This document shows, piece after piece, positions 15,890-24,621 of a stretch of DNA of 52,918 nt. Position 1 is the first letter of the stretch. Every line of letters begins with the position of its first letter. Under the pieces are notes generated by a model, which saw only the letters and a list, made by a program, of their open reading frames with translations, was not told the DNA's origin and ran no database searches. Both the position numbers and the translations under genes were made by a program. This DNA is from Paenibacillus ehimensis NBRC 15659 (GTDB lineage Bacteria > Bacillota > Bacilli > Paenibacillales > NBRC-103111), in assembly GCF_004000785.1 (NCBI RefSeq), contig NZ_BILX01000043.1:1-52918 (forward strand), given 5' to 3'.

Positions 15890-17785
15890 ATGAATATATT
15901 CAAGAAAATCGCCGACTATCGCACGGAAACCGAAAGGCTGGCCTGGACCGGAACCTTCGCCGAGTACATCGAGATGCTCCGCCGGCAACCTCATTTGGCT
16001 ATGACGGCGCATGCACGGGTGTACGAAATGATTGCCTCCCATGGCATCCTGGAGGAAAACGGGCGTCGAAAGTATAACTTTTTCGAAAAAGAGATTTTCG
16101 GGCTCGATTCGGCGATTGAGAAGCTGGTGGAAGAATATTTCCATTCGGCGGCGCGTCGCTTGGACGTCCGCAAGCGGATCTTGCTTTTGATGGGGCCGGT
16201 CAGCGGCGGGAAGTCGACCATTGTCACCATGCTCAAGCGCGGACTTGAGCAGTTCTCCCGCACGGATCAAGGCGCTGTATATGCGATCAAAGGCTGCCCG
16301 ATGCACGAGGAGCCTTTGCACTTAATTCCGCATGAGCTGAGAGGCGAGGTTGAGCAGGAATTCGGCGTGAAAATCGAGGGCAATCTGTGCCCCTCCTGCC
16401 AAATCCGGCTCCGGGACGAGTACGGGGGACGCATCGAGGAAGTGCTGGTGGAACGGGTGCTGCTGTCCGAAGATAACCGTGTGGGCATCGGGACGTTCAG
16501 TCCGTCCGATCCGAAATCGCAGGATATCGCCGACCTGACAGGGAGCATCGATTTCTCCACGATTACCGAGTACGGCTCGGAATCCGATCCGCGGGCTTAT
16601 CGTTTTGATGGAGAGTTGAACAAGGCCAACCGGGGCTTGATGGAGTTTCAGGAAATGCTGAAATGCGACGAGAAGTTTCTGTGGAACCTGCTCTCCCTCA
16701 CGCAGGAAGGCAACTTTAAAGCCGGCCGGTTCGCTTTGATTTCGGCAGACGAGCTTATTATCGCGCATACGAACGAATCCGAATATAAATCGTTTATTGC
16801 CAATAAAAAGAACGAGGCGCTCCAATCGCGGATGATCGTCATGCCGATTCCTTACAATTTGAAGGTGTCGGACGAAGAGAAAATTTACGCCAAGCTGATT
16901 AAGCAAAGCGACATGAAGCACGTGCACATCGCACCTCACGCGCTGAGGGCCGCGGCGATTTTCTCGATTCTGACCCGCTTGAAGGAATCCAAGAAGCAGG
17001 GAATGGATCTCGTCAAAAAAATGCGCATGTACGACGGCGAAGAGGTCGAAGGGTATAAGGAAACGGATTTGAAGGAGATGCAGAGCGAATATTTGGAGGA
17101 GGGCATGAGCGGGATTGATCCCCGCTATGTCATCAACCGGATTTCCAGCGCGCTTATCCGGCAAGGTCTCGAATTTATCAATGCGCTGGATGTGCTGCGG
17201 GCGCTCAAGGACGGTTTGGACCAGCACCCTTCCATCACCAAGGAGGAGCGGGAGCGGTACTTGAACTTCATCTCCATCGCGCGCAAGGAGTACGACGAGC
17301 TGGCCAAGAAAGAGGTGCAGAAAGCGTTCGTTTACTCGTTTGACGAGTCGGCGAAGACGCTGTTCAACAACTACCTCGACAATATCGAGGCGTACTGCAA
17401 CTGGACCAAAATTAAAGACCCGCTTACCGGCGAAGAGATGGACCCGGACGAGAGACTGATGCGTTCGATCGAAGAGCAGATCGGCATTTCGGAGAATGCG
17501 AAGAAAGCGTTCCGCGAGGAGATATTGATCCGGATGTCCTCGTATTCGCGAAAAGGGAAGCGGTTCGACTACAGCAGTCACGAGCGGCTGCGCGAAGCGA
17601 TCGAGAAAAAGCTGTTCGCCGATCTGAAGGACATCGTTAAAATCACGACGTCCACCAAAACGCCGGACGAAAACCAATTAAAGCGGATCAACGAGGTCAT
17701 CAAGCGTCTTGTCGAAGAACACGGTTATACGACCGCTTCAGCCAATGAGCTGCTGCGTTATGTCGGGAGCTTGCTGAACCGGTAA
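15890..17785 (+). CDS. prkA: PrkA family AAA+/serine protein kinase
   Basis: 631 residues, the same length as B. subtilis PrkA. N-terminal AAA+ domain with Walker A GPVSGGKST (about residues 103-111), then a cysteine pair region NLCPSCQIRLRDEYGG and the block IGTFSPSDPKSQDIADLTG typical of the family. The C-terminal ~250 residues form the PrkA domain (kinase homology claimed; recent work on PrkA proteins favours an ATP-dependent protease/chaperone-type activity). In Bacillus PrkA promotes sporulation and is expressed in the mother cell. In many genomes it is followed by yhbH and spoVR, which are absent here. SD AGGAGGT sits right after a repeat hairpin. Confidence 0.93.
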   Translation: MNIFKKIADYRTETERLAWTGTFAEYIEMLRRQPHLAMTAHARVYEMIASHGILEENGRRKYNFFEKEIFGLDSAIEKLVEEYFHSAARRLDVRKRILLLMGPVSGGKSTIVTMLKRGLEQFSRTDQGAVYAIKGCPMHEEPLHLIPHELRGEVEQEFGVKIEGNLCPSCQIRLRDEYGGRIEEVLVERVLLSEDNRVGIGTFSPSDPKSQDIADLTGSIDFSTITEYGSESDPRAYRFDGELNKANRGLMEFQEMLKCDEKFLWNLLSLTQEGNFKAGRFALISADELIIAHTNESEYKSFIANKKNEALQSRMIVMPIPYNLKVSDEEKIYAKLIKQSDMKHVHIAPHALRAAAIFSILTRLKESKKQGMDLVKKMRMYDGEEVEGYKETDLKEMQSEYLEEGMSGIDPRYVINRISSALIRQGLEFINALDVLRALKDGLDQHPSITKEERERYLNFISIARKEYDELAKKEVQKAFVYSFDESAKTLFNNYLDNIEAYCNWTKIKDPLTGEEMDPDERLMRSIEEQIGISENAKKAFREEILIRMSSYSRKGKRFDYSSHERLREAIEKKLFADLKDIVKITTSTKTPDENQLKRINEVIKRLVEEHGYTTASANELLRYVGSLLNR

Positions 17786-17803
17786 ATTTTTATAAACTCA
17801 TAG

Positions 17804-17850
17804 GATCGTCCTCATCCGCCTTGTGCAGCCGGAGGGGACGGTCTTTTTTT
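17804..17850 (+). terminator. Intrinsic terminator after prkA
   Basis: GATCGTCCTC (17804-17813) pairs with GGGGACGGTC (17834-17843), with two G:T pairs and further CCG/CGG pairing inside. T7 follows (17844-17850). Confidence 0.88.
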
Positions 17851-17961
17851 CTCTCCAAAGCCGTTTGTTTAGATTAGGTTTGCTTGAAATACGGCCTGCG
17901 GGTCCATTATCATGTAGGTACTGTGATTTACCGGATTTTTCGGTTTTTGGGGGGACTGTCG

Positions 17962-18639
17962 ATGATTACCGTATTGATCGTGGATGACGACCGGCATATC
18001 CGGGAGCTGATCCGAGTTAGTCTGCGCGAGGAGGGGTACCGTCTGCTGGAGGCGGAGAACGGGCAGGACGCCTGGAAGCTGCTGCAGGAGAACCGGGTGG
18101 AGCTGGTCATCCTCGACATTATGATGCCGTTTATGGACGGCTGGGAGCTGAGCCGTCATATTCGGATGCAGCAAGCGGACCTGCCGCTTCTAATGGTCAC
18201 CGCCAAGGGCGAGACGGGAGACAAGGTCAAGGGCTTCGAGCTGGGAACCGACGATTATTTGGTCAAGCCGTTCGATCCGCTGGAGCTGGTCGTGCGGGTG
18301 AAGGCGCTGCTGAAGCGATACCGGATCCATGCGTCAGATACCGTGCAATTCGGCCGGATCGAGCTGAACAAGAAAAGCTATGAGGTTCTGAAGGGCGACG
18401 AGAAGCTGACGCTGCCGCTCAAGGAATTCGAGCTGCTTTACAAGCTGGCGAGTCACCCGAACCAAATTTTCACGAGGAACCAGTTGATCGAACAAATTTG
18501 GGGGCACGATTACGAGGGGGACGACCGTACCGTGGACGTTCATATCAAGCGGCTGAGAGAGCGGTTTGCAGACGAGACGGACAGCTTTACGATCCGCACC
18601 ATTCGGGGGCTTGGGTACAAGCTTGAGGTGAACGGATGA
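17962..18639 (+). CDS. HssR-like OmpR-family response regulator
   Basis: 225 residues from the ATG at 17962, with GGGGGGAC just upstream; an in-frame ATG at 17884 lacks an SD. Receiver: VLIVDDDRHIRELI, Asp52 in LVILDIMMPFMDG, VTAKGE, LVKPFDPLEL. The winged helix shows the HssR-type signature LPLKEFELLYKLASHPNQIF, IWGHDYEGDDRTVDVHIKRL and TIRGLGYKLE. In staphylococci and B. anthracis, HssR activates the heme exporter HrtAB. Here the stop overlaps the kinase start (ATGA), and an HssR-box-like repeat precedes the next operon, an RND pump. Assignment to the HssR subfamily is by motif memory, not alignment. Confidence 0.8.
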   Translation: MITVLIVDDDRHIRELIRVSLREEGYRLLEAENGQDAWKLLQENRVELVILDIMMPFMDGWELSRHIRMQQADLPLLMVTAKGETGDKVKGFELGTDDYLVKPFDPLELVVRVKALLKRYRIHASDTVQFGRIELNKKSYEVLKGDEKLTLPLKEFELLYKLASHPNQIFTRNQLIEQIWGHDYEGDDRTVDVHIKRLRERFADETDSFTIRTIRGLGYKLEVNG

Positions 18640-20021
18640 TCAAGACGCTCTACACGCGGATGGTGCTCGTTTATTTGGCGGCGGTCATCTTCGGATTGGT
18701 CGTCGCCTTTTTAATTATGGGCCTTATTTTCTCGGAGAAGCTGAACGCGCAGCTTCGGGATGACATGAGGCTGGTGGCGCAAGATTTGATCGATACCTAT
18801 AAAGCGACGGATAATGTCGATTTCGATTTGTATATGATTAACCGCAAGCTTGCCAAGCCTTTCTTCATCAGGGTATACGACGAGGCAGGCAACGAAGCGT
18901 TATACGGATATACCGATGTCGAAAAGAGAAGAATCATCACTCCGCAGGAAATCGCTCAGGTGCTGCGCGGGGAAGAGCTTTGGAACGAGTCGAGCATGGA
19001 TGTCAGCGTACTGGGTTACCCGGTGAAGATCCGCGGCCATTCGTATGCCATGTTTTTGCAGCCGGCCTCGAACAAGTCCGACCGGCTTCTGGAAAGCTAT
19101 TTGAACATCTCGCTTATCAACGCTTTGATTATCGGCAGCGTGTTCATCCTGGTCGCCGGCCGTTACTTGGTCAAACCGATCAAGCGCATGACCAAAGCGG
19201 CCAGACGGATGGCGAAGGGCGATTTCAATATCGGCTTCGATTGGAAGTTCCGCAAGGACGAATTGGGCGAGCTTGCCCAAAGCTTCACCGAGATGGCTGG
19301 AGAGCTTAAGCAGATGGAGCGGATGCGGCAGGATTTCGTGTCCAACGTCTCGCACGAAATTCAGTCTCCGCTTACGTCGATCGCCGGATTTTCCAAGCTG
19401 CTGCGGGAGAAGGCGATGTCGGAGGAGGAGCGCCGCCAATATTTGGGGATCATTCAGACGGAGGCGGAACGCTTGTCCCGTCTCAGCGAGAACTTGCTCA
19501 AGCTCGCTTCCCTCGAGTCGGAGCATCATCCCTTTCGCCCGACGACGTACGCGCTGGACGAGCAGCTTCGCAGCGTCATCGTAGCGACGGAGCCAATATG
19601 GTCGGCCAAAAAGCTGGAGCTCGATTTGAGGCTGCCTGCGGCGAAAATTTATGCCGATGCGGATCAGCTCAGCCAAGTGTGGATGAATCTGATCGCCAAC
19701 AGCTTGAAGTTCACGCCGGAGGGCGGCATGGTGCGGGTGCGGCTGCTTCCGGGCACCGACCGGATTCAGGTCCGGATCGGCGATACGGGCATCGGCATCT
19801 CCGAGGAGGATCAGGCCCGCATTTTTGAACGGTTTTATAAGGCGGACCGCGCCAGAAACCGGGAGAAGAGCGGGAGCGGGCTGGGACTTGCGATCGCGAA
19901 AAAGATCGTCGATCTGCATCACGGCACGATCGAGGTGCGCAGCAAGCCCGGGCAGGGGACCGTGTTTACAGTGACGCTGCCCAGCTTCTCGGGTAAACGC
20001 GGCGCCCCGGACAGGAAATAA
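18636..20021 (+). CDS. HssS-like sensor histidine kinase
   Basis: 461 residues, close to HssS length. Starts MIKTLYTRMVLVYL, a first membrane helix at about residues 8-30, then a ~130-residue extracytoplasmic sensor domain and a second helix near 155-175. HAMP (MAKGDFNIGFDWK) is followed by HisKA with His240 (VSNVSHEIQSPLTSIAGF). The N box is WMNLIANSLKFTPEG, then IGDTGIGI, FERFYKADRARN and GSGLGLAIAKKIV. In family members the sensor domain responds to heme or heme-induced membrane damage. The ATGA overlap with the regulator means coupled translation. The true signal here is inferred only. Confidence 0.82.
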   Translation: MIKTLYTRMVLVYLAAVIFGLVVAFLIMGLIFSEKLNAQLRDDMRLVAQDLIDTYKATDNVDFDLYMINRKLAKPFFIRVYDEAGNEALYGYTDVEKRRIITPQEIAQVLRGEELWNESSMDVSVLGYPVKIRGHSYAMFLQPASNKSDRLLESYLNISLINALIIGSVFILVAGRYLVKPIKRMTKAARRMAKGDFNIGFDWKFRKDELGELAQSFTEMAGELKQMERMRQDFVSNVSHEIQSPLTSIAGFSKLLREKAMSEEERRQYLGIIQTEAERLSRLSENLLKLASLESEHHPFRPTTYALDEQLRSVIVATEPIWSAKKLELDLRLPAAKIYADADQLSQVWMNLIANSLKFTPEGGMVRVRLLPGTDRIQVRIGDTGIGISEEDQARIFERFYKADRARNREKSGSGLGLAIAKKIVDLHHGTIEVRSKPGQGTVFTVTLPSFSGKRGAPDRK

Positions 20022-20032
20022 CCGGCGTGAAG

Positions 20033-20062
20033 GATCAATCCAATTCGGATTGATCTTTTTTT
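20033..20062 (+). terminator. Intrinsic terminator after the HssS-like gene
   Basis: Perfect 9-bp stem GATCAATCC (20033-20041) / GGATTGATC (20047-20055), 5-nt loop, T7 tail. The RND operon therefore needs its own promoter. Confidence 0.9.
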
Positions 20063-20067
20063 GTCCG

Positions 20068-20100
20068 GTTCACGCTCCGTTCATATTCGCAAGGTAAAGT
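20068..20100 (+). promoter_or_regulatory. HssR-box-like direct repeat and promoter of the RND operon
   Basis: GTTCACGCT (20068-20076), two bases, then GTTCATATT (20079-20087). The second half equals, and the first matches 6 of 9 positions of, the HssR half-site GTTCATATT, whose published site is two copies 2 bp apart. TAAAGT (20095-20100) can serve as -10, which places the repeat over the -35 region, as expected for an activator. It lies between the HssRS-like terminator and the RND gene. Confidence 0.65.
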
Positions 20101-20145
20101 ATTTTCCAGATTCGGATGGACATTTATAAAGGAGCGAGGAGTGGA

Positions 20146-23100
20146 ATGAACGGACTGATTAAATTTTCCATGAAAAATGTCGCGGCAGTGATCATCATCG
20201 TCGCCATGCTGTTTGGCGGAGGGATGTACTCGGCTACGAAGCTGAAGAAGGAGAACTACCCTAACATCTCGTTCCCCGCGGTCTTCATCAGCACCACCTA
20301 CCCGGGATCGCCCAAAGATGTGATGGACAACGTGACGAAGCCGATCGAAGATAAGCTGGCGAACATACCGGATCTTGACCAGCTGATTTCGACCTCTAAC
20401 GACAACAATTCATTTGTCCAGGTGATGTTCAAACATGGAGTGGACCTGGACAAGAAAAAGCGGGAAGTCGAAAACTTGATCCAGGAAGTCAATTTGCCTT
20501 CTACGGCACAAAGGCCGAAGGCCATGACGTTCGGGTTTTCGTCGATGCCGGCCTATTATCTGGTTGTTTCGGCGAACGAAGGCGTAAGTCAAACCGAGCT
20601 CGACAAGCTGTATAAGGACAAGATCAAGCCGGCATTCGAAGGCATTAAAGGCATTGACCATATCACCGCCATCGGCAACCGGGAAACGACGATGGACATC
20701 CAGCTGAATGCCGACGCGCTGAGCACCTTCGGCATGACGCCCTCACAGGTGACCGCTTCGATCGAATCCGCGCTGTCCAAAGGCCCGATCGGTTCCGTCG
20801 AGCTGAGCGGCAACGATAAGATGGCCCGCGTATCCGGCGATTTGGACAGCCTGTATGCTCTGGAGCAGCTGGAGCTGACCGCAAGCTCGGGCGGAACGGT
20901 CCTCTTGTCTCAAGTGGCCCAAGTTTCCGCCGTGACGGAGTCCAAATTCATGGCCAGACTCGACGGAAAACCAGCGCTTGGCATTCATTTGTTTAAAACA
21001 AGCGAAGCGAACGCCATAGAGTTCTCGGATGCCGCCGACAAGCTGATGAACGATTGGAAGACGACGATGCCGAATGTCACCTTCCGCTCGATCTTTAACA
21101 CGGCCGACGAGGTAAAGGAATCGATCAGCGGCATGCTGCGGGAAGGCGTGATGGGGGCGATACTTGCTTCGCTCATGATTCTCATCTTCCTGCGCAACGT
21201 CCGGATGACGCTCGTGGTTCTCGTCTCGATTCCGCTCTCCATGCTGATTACGCTCATGCTGCTGCATTATTTAAACATCACGCTTAACATGATGACGCTA
21301 GGCGGCATGTTCATCGCTGTCGGACGGGTCGTGGACGATGCGATCGTCGTTATCGAGAATATCTATACGTCGCTGGAAAAAGCGCAGGAGCGCAACGAAT
21401 CGGTCATCCTGATGGCAACCAAGCAGGTCGCGATGGCCATTACGTCCTCGACGATTGCAACCGTCGCCGTGTTCGCTCCGATCGGCATGGTCAGCGGAAT
21501 TGTCGGCGAATTCTTCCGACCGTTCGCCATTACCATTGCCGTGGCCTTGATGGCTTCGTTATTGGTAGCGGTGACCGTCATTCCGATGCTCGCAAAGCTG
21601 CTGGTGCTGCGGAGCAAACGTTTCAAAGCGCACGACGAAACGAAGGTCGGCCGGTTTACCTCGATGTATGAATCGATTCTGGAGTGGTCTTTGACGCACC
21701 GGATCAAGTCGCTGCTCATATCGGGTATCCTGTTTATCCTTTCGATCGTCATTGCCGTGCCTAACTTGGCAATCGCCTTTTTTCCTGACGGTGCCCAGCC
21801 GCGCAACATGTACTTTACCGTGAAGCTGCCCTACGAGACCTCCTATGCGGCGACCGATCTCAAATCCAAGGAATTGGAAGCGATGCTGATGGAGAGCAAG
21901 GATTCGAACGGCGACCCCGTGTTCCGCTATGTGGAGGCGCTCGTCGGGTATAACGGCGGAGACGGAGTGAATAACGACCGGGTGCCATACGCGTTCCAGC
22001 TCTTTGTGGAAACGAACGAGAACGTGAAGCCCGATCAAGTGAGGGATCAGTTCAAGAACGCGATTTTGGCCGAGCTGCCGAAAGGCTCCGAAGTTCTCCC
22101 CTCTTCCCTTGGCGGAGGAGGTCCGTCCACGACTGAATTTGGATACACCTTGTACGGAGACAATCAGAAGGACCTGATTGCCGCTGCAGGAATCGTCAAG
22201 AAGAAGCTTGCGGAGTTCCCGGAGCTGTACGAAGTGAAGGACGCGTTAAGTGACGCCAAAACCGTCGTCGATATCGTCGTGGACCCGAAAAAGGCGCGTA
22301 CGTATGGCTTGGATGTCAGTACGATCCGCGAAACGGCGCGGGGCTGGGTGCAGAAGCAGCAGCTCGGCGACATCAAGCTGGACGACGTAACGTACAAGAC
22401 GACCGTTTCACTTGCTAAAAAGGATAAGGATACGCTTGAGAAGCTTGGCCGGCTCCCGCTTTCGACGAAGACCGGAACCGTTTATTTGAATGAAGTGGCC
22501 AAAATCCGCGAGGTGGAGGCCCCGGCGAGCATTTCCCGGAAATCCCAGAAGCAAGAGGTTTCCATCACAGCGAAAATTAATAGCCCGAACAAAAACGGCG
22601 TCAGTCTCCAGGTAAACGAAGCTCTGAAGACCCTTGAGCTCCCGGAGGGGGTAACACGCGAGCTCGGAGGGGTCAACAAGGACACGGATGAAAGCTTCGG
22701 CCAATTGTATTTGGCGATGGCTGTCGCAGTATTTATCGTGTATCTGGTCATGGTGCTGGCCTTCGGCAACGCCTCGGCTCCGTTCGCTATTCTGTTCTCG
22801 CTGCCGCTTGCGGCTATCGGCGGTCTGCTGGCATTGCTCATAACAGGGGAATCGCTTAATGTCACATCGATGATCGGCTTTATGATGCTGATCGGGATCG
22901 TCGTAACGAACGCCATCGTGCTGCTTGAACGGGTGCAGCAGCTCCGGGAGGAAGGGTACACGGTGCGCCACGCGCTGATGGAAGCGGGCAAGGTCCGCTT
23001 GCGTCCGATTATTATGACTGCTGCGGCTACGATCATGGCGCTGCTGCCGCTTGCGCTGGGATTTGCGCATGGCACCTTGATTTCCAAAGGGCTTGCGGTC

Positions 23101-23256
23101 GTCGTTATCGGCGGCTTGACGACTTCGACCATTCTCACGCTGGTCGTAGTCCCGATCGTTTATGAAATGATAGAGAACTGGAAAAACCGGATTTCCGGAT
23201 GGTTTAACCGAAAAAAACCAGGCGACGGTTCGAAGCCGGCGACGATCGAGATGTAA
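20146..23256 (+). CDS. RND-family efflux pump, inner-membrane transporter (AcrB/SwrC-like)
   Basis: 1036 residues from the ATG at 20146, served by GAGGAG; an ATG at 20116 lies upstream of that SD. First helix at residues ~11-28 (VAAVIIIVAMLFGGG), then the large porter loop, helices 2-6 including GGMFIAVGRVVDDAIVVIENI (helix-4 Asp pair for proton translocation) and MVSGIVGEFFRPFAITIAVAL. A second porter loop and the mirror-image helices (GLLALLITGESLNV, GIVVTNAIVLLERVQQLREEG, RPIIMTAAATIMALLPLA) complete the usual 12-TM design. SwrC of B. subtilis exports surfactin and protects against amphiphiles. Operon with the adaptor and an exoprotein. Confidence 0.93.
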   Translation: MNGLIKFSMKNVAAVIIIVAMLFGGGMYSATKLKKENYPNISFPAVFISTTYPGSPKDVMDNVTKPIEDKLANIPDLDQLISTSNDNNSFVQVMFKHGVDLDKKKREVENLIQEVNLPSTAQRPKAMTFGFSSMPAYYLVVSANEGVSQTELDKLYKDKIKPAFEGIKGIDHITAIGNRETTMDIQLNADALSTFGMTPSQVTASIESALSKGPIGSVELSGNDKMARVSGDLDSLYALEQLELTASSGGTVLLSQVAQVSAVTESKFMARLDGKPALGIHLFKTSEANAIEFSDAADKLMNDWKTTMPNVTFRSIFNTADEVKESISGMLREGVMGAILASLMILIFLRNVRMTLVVLVSIPLSMLITLMLLHYLNITLNMMTLGGMFIAVGRVVDDAIVVIENIYTSLEKAQERNESVILMATKQVAMAITSSTIATVAVFAPIGMVSGIVGEFFRPFAITIAVALMASLLVAVTVIPMLAKLLVLRSKRFKAHDETKVGRFTSMYESILEWSLTHRIKSLLISGILFILSIVIAVPNLAIAFFPDGAQPRNMYFTVKLPYETSYAATDLKSKELEAMLMESKDSNGDPVFRYVEALVGYNGGDGVNNDRVPYAFQLFVETNENVKPDQVRDQFKNAILAELPKGSEVLPSSLGGGGPSTTEFGYTLYGDNQKDLIAAAGIVKKKLAEFPELYEVKDALSDAKTVVDIVVDPKKARTYGLDVSTIRETARGWVQKQQLGDIKLDDVTYKTTVSLAKKDKDTLEKLGRLPLSTKTGTVYLNEVAKIREVEAPASISRKSQKQEVSITAKINSPNKNGVSLQVNEALKTLELPEGVTRELGGVNKDTDESFGQLYLAMAVAVFIVYLVMVLAFGNASAPFAILFSLPLAAIGGLLALLITGESLNVTSMIGFMMLIGIVVTNAIVLLERVQQLREEGYTVRHALMEAGKVRLRPIIMTAAATIMALLPLALGFAHGTLISKGLAVVVIGGLTTSTILTLVVVPIVYEMIENWKNRISGWFNRKKPGDGSKPATIEM

Positions 23257-23277
23257 CGAAGGAGGAGGCACGGAAAG

Positions 23278-24594
23278 ATGAAAAAGGTTAGTAAAGACAT
23301 GGCGATGAAGAAAGCCCTCACGCTTCGGGTTCTCGCCGTACTGGCAGCGGCCGCCCTGCTTGCGGCCGGATGCTCGGCTCCGGGCGCCAAGGGAGAAGCT
23401 ACGGTTGACCTCAAGCTGGATAACCGCCCCGTAAAGACGGAGGCGGTTGCCAAACGCAAAATCAGCGATCCGCGCGAGCAAGTGGCGGAAGTGGTGGGGA
23501 TGTCCGCCATGGACGTCATCCCGAAGGCGAGCGGCCAGATTACTCAAGTTCTGAAAAAACGCGGGGACGTCGTGCAGGCGGGCGAGGTGCTGTTTCGGAT
23601 TGACAATCGCGAGGCCGAGTCCACCTTGAAGAAAAGTCAGATCAAGCTGAAAAGCTCGGAGCAGACGCTTGCGAAGTCGGTGGAGGACAACGCCAACTCC
23701 CGCCGCAATCTGCAGGACGAGATTACGAAGGCGGAACAGAAGGCGAGCGAAGCGGAGAAAGACTACAACAAAATGCGCAACGACTTTGACGCGGGCCAAG
23801 CGACGCAGCGACAGGTGGAACAGGCCGAGCAGGCGCTGAACAACGCCCGGATGGATGTGCAGGCGCAGCGCAACAAGCTGGCGGCCTTGGACAAATCGAA
23901 CTCGCTGGCGGAGCAGCAGACGGAGGTAGAGTCCTCACGGATAAGCTTGGAGGAGGCTCAGCGGTCGCTTGAGAATTATGACGTCAAAGCGCCTGTCAGC
24001 GGCGTGCTGACGGACTTTACAGTAGAGCTTGGCGGGACCGTCTCGCCAAACGGCAAGGTAGGCCAGGTTCAGCAGATCGATCCGATCAAGCTGAAGGTGG
24101 AGCTGTCGGAGCCGTCGTATGAGCTGGTCAAAAACAAGCAGGAGCTTGCATACTACAGCCCGGATAACCCGGCCGATAAAGGCATGGCCAAAATTACGTT
24201 CCTATCCAACGTCATGAGCGCGGCGACCAAATCGTATTCTCTGGAGCTGGAAGTTCAGAATGCGGATCAGAAGCTGAAGCCGGGAACCCGGGCCGTGGTT
24301 CAGCTCACCACCGAGGCGGAGGAGCAGGTTGCAGCCGTTCCGACGCTGAGTATCGTCCGTGAAGAGTCGAATTCGTTCGTCTTCGTCCTTCAAGGGGATA
24401 CGGTCCAGAAGCGTAAAATCAAGCTGGGACGTATCAGCGACGCTTATCAGGAGGTGCTGGAGGGCGTCAAGGAAGGCGAACAAATCGTAACGAGCGGGCA
24501 GCACCAGCTGAAGGACGGCCAGAAGGTGGAGGTGGCCAAACCGGCCCCTCAAGGCCAACCCTCTCCGGCGGCTCAAGAGCCGGCTAAAAAATAA
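23278..24594 (+). CDS. Efflux adaptor lipoprotein (MFP/HlyD-type) of the RND pump
   Basis: 438 residues. Lipoprotein signal peptide with lipobox LLAAGC, Cys32. Biotinyl-lipoyl half-motifs (VIPKASGQITQVLKKRGDVVQAGEVLFRID, in part) flank a long alpha-helical coiled coil (about residues 115-225, rich in E/Q/K with AEQKASEAEKDYNKM). Then come YDVKAPVSGVLTDFTVELGG and a beta-barrel/MP domain. In Gram-positives such adaptors sit on the outer leaflet and dock on the RND porter domain; no outer-membrane channel exists. SD GGAGGAGG precedes 23278. In-frame ATGs at 23299 and 23305 are alternatives. It starts 22 bp after the pump gene. Confidence 0.92.
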   Translation: MKKVSKDMAMKKALTLRVLAVLAAAALLAAGCSAPGAKGEATVDLKLDNRPVKTEAVAKRKISDPREQVAEVVGMSAMDVIPKASGQITQVLKKRGDVVQAGEVLFRIDNREAESTLKKSQIKLKSSEQTLAKSVEDNANSRRNLQDEITKAEQKASEAEKDYNKMRNDFDAGQATQRQVEQAEQALNNARMDVQAQRNKLAALDKSNSLAEQQTEVESSRISLEEAQRSLENYDVKAPVSGVLTDFTVELGGTVSPNGKVGQVQQIDPIKLKVELSEPSYELVKNKQELAYYSPDNPADKGMAKITFLSNVMSAATKSYSLELEVQNADQKLKPGTRAVVQLTTEAEEQVAAVPTLSIVREESNSFVFVLQGDTVQKRKIKLGRISDAYQEVLEGVKEGEQIVTSGQHQLKDGQKVEVAKPAPQGQPSPAAQEPAKK

Positions 24595-24621
24595 GATCGA
24601 CTGGATAAGGAGGAATCATCC

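Noticed and set aside
16322..17677. Long minus-strand open frame (451 codons) opposite prkA
   Set aside because: Shadow frame of a conserved gene with GC-rich third positions; no recognisable domain.
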